Assembly: GCA_041484195.1 (NCBI GenBank)
Contig: JBGPHC010000040.1
Span: forward strand, 1 to 30,167
Reading direction: 5' to 3'
Source: PSRI01 sp041484195
Lineage (GTDB): Bacteria > Bacteroidota > Bacteroidia > Chitinophagales > Chitinophagaceae
Length of the DNA stretch: 30,167 nucleotides
The first letter of the stretch is position 1; each line of letters opens with the position of its first letter. Below, one piece after another: positions 23,696-30,167 of the stretch. The notes below the pieces were generated by a model, which was given only the letters and a program-made list of their open reading frames with translations, did no database searches and was not told the DNA's origin. The translations under genes were made by a program, and so were the position numbers.

Positions 23696-26542
23696 ATGAA
23701 GCGAATATTGATTGTACTGATTTTCTCCCTGCCATGGGTGGCATGGGCTCAGTTGAATGGATCTTTGCAGGTAAGCGGCCGGGTTGTGAATGATAGGGGT
23801 GATTATGTTCCAGGAGTCAGCGTCATAGTGAAAGGTTCTACCCGAGGTTCCAGCACCGATTCCCTCGGATATTTTACCCTGGTAGTGAATCAGAAATTTC
23901 CCATTCACCTGGTGATAAGTTCCATCGGATTTGGTGAGCAGGAAATCGAAGTAAGGAATTCCAATAGCAGCTTGAGGATTCAGCTCAGTACTCAATCATA
24001 CCTGGCCAATGCCATTGTAGTGACGGCAAGCCGCTATGGTGAAAAGCTGATGCGCACTCCCGTGACCATTGAAAAATTGGATATCAGGGCTCTGAAAGAA
24101 ACGCCTTCTGCTTCTTTCTATGATGCCTTGGGCAATGTAACCGGGGTACAGCTAACTACCTCTTCGCTCACTTTTAAAGTGCCCAATACCCGGGGATTCA
24201 ATGTTCCCAATAATTTCAGGTTCATGCAAATGGTGGATGGGGTGGACGTTCAGGCGGCCACGCTGGGAGTGCCTCTCGGCAATGCCATTGGGCCTACTGA
24301 GCTCGACATCCAGAGCGTGGAAATCACGCCGGGCGCTTCTTCCGCGCTTTACGGCATGAACGCCATCAACGGCATGAGCAATCTCATCACCAAAAACCCC
24401 TTCCAATACCAGGGTCTGAGCGTGTATCAGAAACTGGGGTTCAACCACGTGGATGGAATTGGAAAGCCTCTTAGCCCGCTCACGGAGACGGCTATACGTT
24501 ACGCGCAGGCATTCAACAACCGGTTTGCATTCAAAATCAATTTCAGCTATCTAAAGGGCACGGACTGGGTAGCCGACAGTAAGGATGACTTTAATCCCCA
24601 GTACAAATCCAATCCTGCATTTCCTGAATTAACCGGCTCCAATAACCCGGCCTATGACGGCGTGAATTCATACGGAAACGAGACCAATATTGTTATCACC
24701 GACGCGCATGGTAAGAGATATAACGTGCGGCGTACAGGATACGCGGAGAAGGACATGACCGACTATAGTGCGAGGAATATAAAATTTGACGCGGCCCTGC
24801 ATTACAAGATCTCACCCTTAACAGAACTGTCCTACACATATCGTTATGGCAATATGGACGGAGTTTTCCAACGTGGGAACCGGATCCAGTTGAAGGGCAC
24901 CAGTGTTCAAAACCACAAGATTGAATTGGTGAATCCTGATTTTGCGGTACGTGCCTATGTCTCGATCGAGAACTCAGGTAAGTCATACAATATGCGTCCC
25001 TTAGGCGATAACCTCGAATTGTCTTTCAAATCCAATTCCAACTGGGCCAAAGACTATTCCGCAGCGTTGAATGCGGCGCTGGCGGGAGGCGCCGGTTTGG
25101 CGAATGGGCATCAGCAGGCAAGGGCGGCAGCAGACAATGGCCGCTTTGTACCCGGCACCCAGGCATTCGATGACCAGTTGAGTAAGATAATCAATACGAA
25201 TGACTGGGATATTTATCCTGCCAGCAGCAATCCCAATAATACCACTGGCGGGGCGGCATTCTGGACCCGCAGCCGCCTCTATAATGCAGAGGCGACATAT
25301 AACCTACACCGTTATATCAGTTGGCTGGACCTGTTGCTGGGTGCTGATTACAGGCTCTACGACGTGATACCGGATGGCAATAATTTTGTGGATTTCTCCA
25401 AGCCTCTCAAAGATCGCAATACCCCTGGAGGGAAGGACATTTATTATGGCAAATTGGGCGGCTTTGTGCAGGCGGCTAAAACGTTGTTTGACGAGAAGCT
25501 CAAACTCACGGCCTCACTGCGGTTTGACAAGAACAAGGAATTTGACCCCATTTTGAATCCGCGCTTCGCCGTTGTTTATAACTTGCATGAGAACCACAAT
25601 TTCCGCGCCTCATGGCAGAATGGATTCCGTTTCCCATCCCTGTTTGAAGCCTATTCCTTTGTCAACAACGGATGCGTGAGGCGTGTGGGCGGACTTCCGA
25701 TCGTAGAAGAAGGTCTGGGATATTTCAGCAATTCAGCGCTCACTAATTCGGTGTCGGCATATACTACCAAGGTGAACACACTCGTGAGCCAGCAGGGGCT
25801 CTCGGTGGCAGAGGCGCAATGGCAGGCCCGCGACCTGCTACAGGTAGCCAATCCCGATCCCATCAGGCCAGAACAGATCAACTCCTTTGAATTGGGTTAT
25901 AAGGCTGCCATTTTCAACAACAAATTATTTGTGGACGCGCAGGCTTATTTCAGCGCCTATAAATATTTTATAGGGCAGTTTGAAGCTACCGTACCCCAGA
26001 CCGGGTCGGTGAACAATTTCAACGATACGGCAGTACTAAAGAGCCTCTACAATAATAGTGCGGCTACTCGTTACCGTATCCAGGTGAACAGCCGGTCACT
26101 GGTAAAGAATTATGGATTTGCGGCCGGTATCAGTTATAATTTTTATAAGACCTATACCTTAAGCGGCAACGCGAATTTTAACAAGCTTTCACAGACCAAT
26201 AAAGCAGATCCGCTGATTCCCGGATTCAATACGCCCAATTGGGCTGCCAATATCAGCTTTGGCAACCGGGCCATCACATCCAAGCTTGGCTTCAATATTG
26301 TGTGGCATTGGCAAAACAGTTTCTATTGGGAGAATCTGTTCGGCAACGGAATGGTACCCGCTTATGGCACCCTCGATGCCCAGGTAACCCTTCGTGCTCC
26401 TGGTCTCTACAGTACATTCAAGCTGGGCGGAGCCGACATCCTAAATACCAGGTATTTTCAATATGTCGGCGGGCCTACCGTAGGGGCGTTGTACTATTTT
26501 ACATGGACTCTCGACGGCCTCTGGAATGGCAAGACCCATTAA
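23696..26542 (+). CDS. TonB-dependent outer membrane receptor, probably for a sulfur compound
   Basis: A 948-residue protein with a signal peptide (MKRILIVLIFSLPWVAWAQ). A carboxypeptidase-D-like regulatory domain follows at about 22-105 (VSGRVVNDRGDYVPGVSVIV, DSLGYFTL), then the plug domain at about 115-235 (VVTASRYGEKLMRTPVTIE, ITPGASSALYGMNAINGMSN), and a beta barrel to the end (RASWQNGFRFPSLFEAY; PEQINSFELGYKA). It should move a ligand through the outer membrane with TonB energy. No SusD partner lies nearby, so it is not a standard glycan SusC. The operator before it matches those in the cys operon, and it follows that operon directly, so a sulfur-containing ligand is the best inference. 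The ligand itself cannot be identified. Confidence 0.85.
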   Translation: MKRILIVLIFSLPWVAWAQLNGSLQVSGRVVNDRGDYVPGVSVIVKGSTRGSSTDSLGYFTLVVNQKFPIHLVISSIGFGEQEIEVRNSNSSLRIQLSTQSYLANAIVVTASRYGEKLMRTPVTIEKLDIRALKETPSASFYDALGNVTGVQLTTSSLTFKVPNTRGFNVPNNFRFMQMVDGVDVQAATLGVPLGNAIGPTELDIQSVEITPGASSALYGMNAINGMSNLITKNPFQYQGLSVYQKLGFNHVDGIGKPLSPLTETAIRYAQAFNNRFAFKINFSYLKGTDWVADSKDDFNPQYKSNPAFPELTGSNNPAYDGVNSYGNETNIVITDAHGKRYNVRRTGYAEKDMTDYSARNIKFDAALHYKISPLTELSYTYRYGNMDGVFQRGNRIQLKGTSVQNHKIELVNPDFAVRAYVSIENSGKSYNMRPLGDNLELSFKSNSNWAKDYSAALNAALAGGAGLANGHQQARAAADNGRFVPGTQAFDDQLSKIINTNDWDIYPASSNPNNTTGGAAFWTRSRLYNAEATYNLHRYISWLDLLLGADYRLYDVIPDGNNFVDFSKPLKDRNTPGGKDIYYGKLGGFVQAAKTLFDEKLKLTASLRFDKNKEFDPILNPRFAVVYNLHENHNFRASWQNGFRFPSLFEAYSFVNNGCVRRVGGLPIVEEGLGYFSNSALTNSVSAYTTKVNTLVSQQGLSVAEAQWQARDLLQVANPDPIRPEQINSFELGYKAAIFNNKLFVDAQAYFSAYKYFIGQFEATVPQTGSVNNFNDTAVLKSLYNNSAATRYRIQVNSRSLVKNYGFAAGISYNFYKTYTLSGNANFNKLSQTNKADPLIPGFNTPNWAANISFGNRAITSKLGFNIVWHWQNSFYWENLFGNGMVPAYGTLDAQVTLRAPGLYSTFKLGGADILNTRYFQYVGGPTVGALYYFTWTLDGLWNGKTH

Positions 26543-26583
26543 AGAATATTTGCATCCCTCTTAGTTAATTCATTTGGAAAATG

Positions 26584-26613
26584 AATGATCACGCCTCCGG
26601 GTGTGATCATTTT
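26584..26613 (+). terminator. Intrinsic terminator after the TonB receptor
   Basis: A 12-bp stem (26584-26595 with 26600-26611, one G-T pair) closed by TCCG, a tetraloop of the stable UNCG class, followed by a short T-run. It lies 42 bases after the receptor stop and ends that transcription unit. The T-run is short, so termination may be incomplete. Confidence 0.75.
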
Positions 26614-26675
26614 CTATGCACTAATCCCAACCCGGTTCGTTCTCATTCAGTATCTTCGCAACTCAAAACATTTTT

Positions 26676-27116
26676 ATGGCATTAATGAGCGCCGAGCGGA
26701 CGCTGGGGGATTACGGTATGAAGATTACTGATGAGAAGGGTCATACCATGGTGATTGATATTCCTGTGGACCAGGGTGGGAATGGAACCGGATTCAGGCC
26801 CATGCAAACCGTATTGGCTGCGCTCAGTGGTTGCACCAGCGCGGATGTAATCAGCATCCTGAAAAAGCAAAGACAGGAATTCAGCGGATTGAAAATCCTC
26901 GTTGATGGAGAAAGAGAAAAGGGCAAAGAGCCTTCCTTATGGGAAAAGATTCATATCCGTTTTGAACTCAGTGGGGCGGTAGAACCATTCAAAGCATATC
27001 GTGCCGCGGAATTATCAGTTACAAAATATTGTTCAGTTGCTGAAACGCTTAGGCGCGCGGGAGCCGTCATTACCTGGAATGTATGGGTGAATGGCGAAGA
27101 AGTGAAAGCAAATTGA
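26676..27116 (+). CDS. OsmC-family protein
   Basis: A 146-residue OsmC/Ohr-superfamily protein. The helix GFRPMQTVLAALSGCTSADVISIL carries the first conserved cysteine (in SGCTS), and the second cysteine is in VTKYCSVAETLRRAG near the C-terminus. Members of the superfamily use such a cysteine pair to reduce hydroperoxides, but many of the YhfA-like branch have no established substrate, and I cannot place this one more closely. It is followed after 38 bases by a trans-sulfuration enzyme, so the two are probably co-transcribed. A thiol-related role for the pair is inference. Confidence 0.85.
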   Translation: MALMSAERTLGDYGMKITDEKGHTMVIDIPVDQGGNGTGFRPMQTVLAALSGCTSADVISILKKQRQEFSGLKILVDGEREKGKEPSLWEKIHIRFELSGAVEPFKAYRAAELSVTKYCSVAETLRRAGAVITWNVWVNGEEVKAN

Positions 27117-27154
27117 CCGGCAAACCATATCATCATTAAATACTTTTTTTTATT

Positions 27155-28324
27155 ATGGATCAACACCCCAATACAAAGGCTATCAGGATTCAGACACCGA
27201 GGACCGACCAGATGGAACACAGTACGCCTTTGTTTCTCACATCCAGTTTTTGTTTTGATAACGCGGAAGAAATGCGTGCTGCTTTCGCCGAAGAGAATGA
27301 CGCTAATATTTATTCCCGTTTTAGCAATCCTAATGTGCAGGAATTCATTGACAAGATTTGTGCATTGGAGGGGGCGGAAGATGGTTTTGCAACAGCTTCA
27401 GGCATGAGCGCGATATTCGGATGCTTCATGGCATTTTTGAATAGCGGAGATCATCTATTGAGTTGTGGATCTGTTTTCGGTTCCACTCATACGATCATCA
27501 CCAAATACCTGCATCGCTGGGATATTCAATATGACTATGCCGACATTCATAATCCTGACTCATGGGAAGCACTAATCAAGCCCAATACGCGGTTGATCTA
27601 TATTGAAACGCCCACTAACCCAGGGTTGGACATAGTGGATATGGAATGGTTGGGAAAGCTCGCGAAGAAACATGATGTCATTTTGATCGTGGACAATTGT
27701 TTCGCTACTCCTATTCTGCAGAAGCCCATTGAATACGGAGCAGACCTGGTCTTGCATTCCGCCACCAAATGGTTGGATGGTCAGGGCAGAGTATTAGGCG
27801 GTATCGTGGTTGGCAAAAAAGCCTTGATCAGAGAACTATATGTTTTTTGTCGCAATACCGGTCCTTCACTTTCGCCATTCAATGCCTGGATATTAAGCAA
27901 GAGCCTGGAAACGCTGGATGTGCGGATGCAAAGACATTGCGACAATGCGGAGCAATTGTTGAAGGCATTGGAAGGACATCCGAAGATCAACTGGATCAGG
28001 TATCCCTTTCATCCCTCGCATCCCATGTACGAAGTGGCCAAAAAGCAAATGACCCGTGGAGGAGGTCTGATCACATTTGATCTGAAAGGAGGATTGGAAT
28101 CAGGCCGGAAATTCCTGGATGCATTGCGCATGTTATCGCTCACATCCAACCTGGGCGACAGCCGTAGCATCGCCTCTCATCCTGCATCTACCACTCATTC
28201 CAAGCTGAGCAGGGAGGAGCAGGAATCTGTCAGCATCACACCAGGATTGATACGCATTTCGGTGGGATTGGAACATGTGGATGATATTACGGCGGATATT
28301 TTGCAGGCATTGGAAAAAAGCTAA
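27155..28324 (+). CDS. Trans-sulfuration PLP enzyme, O-acyl-homoserine sulfhydrylase (MetZ)-like
   Basis: A 389-residue PLP enzyme, the third Cys/Met-metabolism paralog in the window. Motifs: TPLFLTSSFCFDNAEEM, IYSRFSNPNVQEFI, TASGMSAIFGCFMAFL, IYIETPTNPGLDIVD, the PLP lysine in LHSATKWLDGQGRVLGG, and SLTSNLGDSRSIASHPASTTHS. The SRFSNPN and SATKW-LDGQGR forms resemble O-succinylhomoserine sulfhydrylases (MetZ) more than MetB or MetY. It would make homocysteine from acyl-homoserine and sulfide. Unlike the met operon it has no SAM riboswitch in front of it, so it may supply homocysteine under different conditions. Reaction specificity is a judgement by motif only. Confidence 0.82.
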   Translation: MDQHPNTKAIRIQTPRTDQMEHSTPLFLTSSFCFDNAEEMRAAFAEENDANIYSRFSNPNVQEFIDKICALEGAEDGFATASGMSAIFGCFMAFLNSGDHLLSCGSVFGSTHTIITKYLHRWDIQYDYADIHNPDSWEALIKPNTRLIYIETPTNPGLDIVDMEWLGKLAKKHDVILIVDNCFATPILQKPIEYGADLVLHSATKWLDGQGRVLGGIVVGKKALIRELYVFCRNTGPSLSPFNAWILSKSLETLDVRMQRHCDNAEQLLKALEGHPKINWIRYPFHPSHPMYEVAKKQMTRGGGLITFDLKGGLESGRKFLDALRMLSLTSNLGDSRSIASHPASTTHSKLSREEQESVSITPGLIRISVGLEHVDDITADILQALEKS

Positions 28325-28353
28325 CTAATATTGCGGTTTGAAAAAAATAATTG

Positions 28354-28377
28354 AAGCCTTCATGCGAAGGCTTTTTT
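28354..28377. terminator. Strong, probably bidirectional terminator
   Basis: AAGCCTTC (28354-28361) and GAAGGCTT (28366-28373) form a perfect 8-bp stem with loop ATGC, followed by a run of T to 28377. Seven A residues at 28341-28347 would give a T-tract in the opposite direction. It sits between the convergent metZ-like and DHFR-like genes. Confidence 0.85.
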
Positions 28378-28437
28378 GTTGGGAATTGCACGGGAAAATA
28401 CGCTTCCGATCTGCGGAAATATGTTTGATTGCCAAGT

Positions 28438-28998
28438 TCATTTAACAATCCGGAATCTGATATGTGTCCTGCCAGCGGGGAGAGCAACCAATTTTATTCT
28501 TTCTACTTTGATAGAGTCATAATCTATATTTTCAAATGGCCGAAAACCATTCTTCAGAAAGACGGGTATGATGTCGACATGCATTTCATCAGCTAATCTC
28601 GCGCTTAAGCATTCCTGCGTTGTTCCAGCACTGCCAATAATTGTAACATATTTGTCTCCTGCAGCGACTTTCGCTTGGCTTACCGCGCTTGCAATGCCGT
28701 CTGTAACAAAAGTAAAAGTAATTTTATCTGTCTCCTTTGGATGCTTTTCGGGTACCTTATCAGTAAAAACAAAAATGGGTACCTGATACTCATAATCATC
28801 TGCCAGCGAATCAGGATCTTCAGGCATTTCAAATTCTTTCTTCGACATTACCACCGAACCGGTATTCAGTATTGATTCTTTCAGGACTTCTGAATCTCTG
28901 AGTGTATTCAGATCAGGATATAGTTTGCCAACGCTGCCATTAATGTCTTCGGCGAATCCATCCAGGGACATGGTCAAACCTAAAATAACTTTTCCCAT
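28438..28998 (-). CDS. Dihydrofolate reductase-like (RibD C-terminal domain) protein
   Basis: A 186-residue protein of the DHFR/RibD-C superfamily. MGKVILGLTMSLDGFAED is the usual N-terminus, VVMSKKEFEMP follows the typical GRxTxE-like position, and IIGSAGTTQECLSARLADEMHVDIIPVFLKNG is the characteristic nucleotide-binding C-terminal block. Such stand-alone proteins are common in Bacteroidota and are probably NAD(P)H-dependent reductases with unknown substrate; they are not the essential FolA enzyme. It stands alone and converges on the sulfur genes across a terminator. Confidence 0.88.
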   Translation of the reverse strand: MGKVILGLTMSLDGFAEDINGSVGKLYPDLNTLRDSEVLKESILNTGSVVMSKKEFEMPEDPDSLADDYEYQVPIFVFTDKVPEKHPKETDKITFTFVTDGIASAVSQAKVAAGDKYVTIIGSAGTTQECLSARLADEMHVDIIPVFLKNGFRPFENIDYDSIKVERIKLVALPAGRTHIRFRIVK

Positions 28999-29248
28999 AA
29001 CTTAATTAATATAGTTGTTAGCAATTTATGAATATGGTCCTCTGAGGGAAATGCATCAGCGAGAATGAAGGAATATTAATCGCAAAAGCTTCTTAATTCA
29101 AGCTAGACCTTGTAGTGAAAAGTAGTCAAAATAAATGGAGATAGGAATAGATAATTATGGCTTAATATCAGCTGGTGACTTTAGATATTGAATGGGAATT
29201 GGCCTGAACCAACTAATCATATTTATGTGATACCACAACCAGGAGCAG

Positions 29249-29440
29249 TTGTGTCAGACAATTATTGTAACATATGAATTACTAATTAATGCTCCTAAAT
29301 TTCTCTCTAAGCGCTATTGGAATGACGAAAGTCCGGAAGTTTCATCACGTGTAGATATAAATGATAAATCCGGTTATGTATTGTTCGATCCGGACCATGC
29401 AAGTTACTCTATATTCCCAAATGGATTGTTGGACAGATAA
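29249..29440 (+). CDS. Short hypothetical ORF, possibly the first part of a broken gene
   Basis: A 63-codon frame from a TTG codon, with no good upstream ATG; the first in-frame stop upstream is at 29228. The product (segments KRYWNDESPEVSSR, GYVLFDPDHASYSI) is of natural composition but matches no family I know. Its stop is followed after four codons, in the same frame, by the next ORF at 29453, so the two may be pieces of one decayed gene. The 250 bases before it (28999-29248) show nothing recognisable. Confidence 0.35.
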   Translation: MCQTIIVTYELLINAPKFLSKRYWNDESPEVSSRVDINDKSGYVLFDPDHASYSIFPNGLLDR

Positions 29441-29452
29441 TGCAGGATATTT

Positions 29453-29698
29453 ATGGACGGCGATACTTTACACCATAGTTTGGATATTCATATTTATTTC
29501 AAAGAAGTTCCGAAGGGGCAGTATAGGATTAAGCTAAGATTCAGAATATCTACGTATAATAGGTTCAAAGATTTAGATTCGGAGAGGTTGTGTTTTAAGG
29601 CATTGAAAAAGTTAAATCAACTTATTCTACCTGATTACCCATTTAGGCCGCACGGGCCTTATAGAGATAGGGTGGCTTCGTCATGTGTTGCTCAATGA
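29453..29698 (+). pseudogene. Hypothetical fragment, 3' end probably replaced by an insertion sequence
   Basis: The 81-codon frame reads HIYFKEVPKGQYRIKLRFRI and FKALKKLNQLILPDYPF, composition like a genuine protein, up to about 29640. After that it reads through the antisense of the transposase gene that ends at 29643, so the last about 19 codons belong to the mobile element. The in-frame stop just upstream (29438-29440) suggests a longer ancestral gene. I do not recognise the family. Confidence 0.4.
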
Positions 29699-30167
29699 GC
29701 TTGTGCCAGAGGGTCCTCATTGAATGTCTGCCATTGAACCTGAAAAAGAATTCATCCAGGTAACCATGAACGAATCTCTCGGAACAGTGATGGTGGATGC
29801 CTCTCAGCCATCCTTCCAAATTCATCGCCACTACATTCATTCCCTGAACTCTTTTTCCACCCCTGGGTGGCCCCGGGCTGATTTCAAATACCTGCTCCCC
29901 AAACTGCCTCTCCCTGCCTGAGAATGGGAATATTCCCATGTTTTCCAGTTCTATTTCCCAGTCAATAGCGGGTTTTAGACGGGACTTTCGGACTTTCCTG
30001 CCTCCCCGGCCCTTACGGCCTCCAATCAATAAATCCACCAGTCCCGAATCCAGGTCCGAAGCATGGCCCTCACCCCTTTTCATCGCTTCCTGGGTCTTGC
30101 GCTTGAAGAGCCAGGATGATTTTTGATTGATGGAAAACTCCCGGGCCAGCTCCCTGGTGGACATGCC
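29643..30167 (-). mobile_element. IS1595-family (ISXO2-like) transposase, partial and apparently internally deleted
   Basis: The frame enters from the right edge of the window and stops at 29643, giving at least 174 residues. MSTRELAREFSINQKSSWLF is the helix-turn-helix region and WLRGIHHHCSERFVHGYLDE with FFFRFNGRHS is the diagnostic C-terminal block of ISXO2-like transposases. Between them the normal VDE-type first acidic motif is not recognisable (the position reads LVDLLIGG), and the second-Asp region (D.W.GY type) is missing. The stretch is also shorter than I expect for this family. It is probably inactive. I cannot see the terminal inverted repeat at the left end; it must lie near or left of 29643. 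Confidence 0.75.

Noticed and set aside
29421..29537. A 38-codon frame with one possible membrane helix (AILYTIVWIFIFISKKF)
   Set aside because: Too short, overlaps the hypothetical frames in another register, and has no supporting context.
1..30167. CRISPR arrays, tRNA or rRNA genes, phage genes, toxin-antitoxin pairs
   Set aside because: No regularly spaced repeats, no structural RNA genes and no such protein families were recognised on either strand.

Overview
This 30 kb window looks like chromosome from a member of the Bacteroidota, most probably the Chitinophagaceae or a close relative. The grounds are the gene families (DUF4861-type glycoside hydrolase, KduI/KduD/UxuA set, a TonB receptor with a carboxypeptidase-like N-terminal domain, a siroheme synthase-permease fusion), promoter-like elements close to the Bacteroidetes -33 TTTG / -7 TAnnTTTG form, and the near absence of Shine-Dalgarno sequences. 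No rRNA, tRNA, CRISPR array or phage gene was seen.

Layout. (1) 221-1231: a secreted zinc-dependent phospholipase C / S1-P1-like protein. (2) 1444-8416, plus strand: a uronate operon. It holds KDG kinase, KDPG aldolase, mannonate dehydratase, KduI, a secreted GH105 unsaturated uronyl hydrolase fused to DUF4861, and KduD. Together they carry unsaturated uronides, and mannonate, through 2-keto-3-deoxygluconate to pyruvate and glyceraldehyde-3-phosphate. (3) 13764 down to 8491, minus strand: a methionine operon (cystathionine synthase/lyase-like enzyme, MetY, MetX, homoserine dehydrogenase). It is led by a clear SAM-I riboswitch (14147-14032) and a strong intrinsic terminator. (4) 14444-23439, plus strand and divergent from (3): an assimilatory sulfate reduction operon, cysH-cysD-cysN-cobA-cysJ-cysI, ending in a precorrin-2 dehydrogenase/TauE-SafE permease fusion. 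(5) 23696-26542: a TonB-dependent receptor. (6) 26676-28324: an OsmC-family protein and a third trans-sulfuration enzyme. (7) 28998-28438: a minus-strand dihydrofolate-reductase-like protein. (8) From 29249: a poorly conserved, apparently damaged region invaded by an IS1595/ISXO2-like transposase that runs off the window edge and looks internally deleted.

The most striking signal is a 13-codon open reading frame at 14444-14485 encoding MKHWKYCCCCCCR, with six consecutive cysteine codons. It lies between a plausible promoter and the cysH start, in a leader with a potential long-range pairing to the first codons of cysH. This looks like a cysteine-sensing leader peptide controlling sulfate reduction. 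In the same approximately 760-bp divergent region the methionine operon is controlled by a SAM riboswitch, so the two halves of sulfur metabolism would be governed by two different RNA sensors. In addition, a related dyad (half-sites TAGTCTA / TAGACTA) occurs at three places: at the cysH promoter, just before cobA, and just before the TonB receptor. This suggests a transcription factor regulon that ties the receptor to sulfur acquisition. No regulator gene for these sites is in the window.

Functional logic: sulfate is activated by CysDN, reduced by CysH to sulfite and by CysJI to sulfide. CobA and the fusion protein make the siroheme needed by CysI, and the permease half of the fusion probably moves a sulfur oxyanion. 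Sulfide then enters O-acetylhomoserine, made by Hom and MetX, through MetY to give homocysteine.
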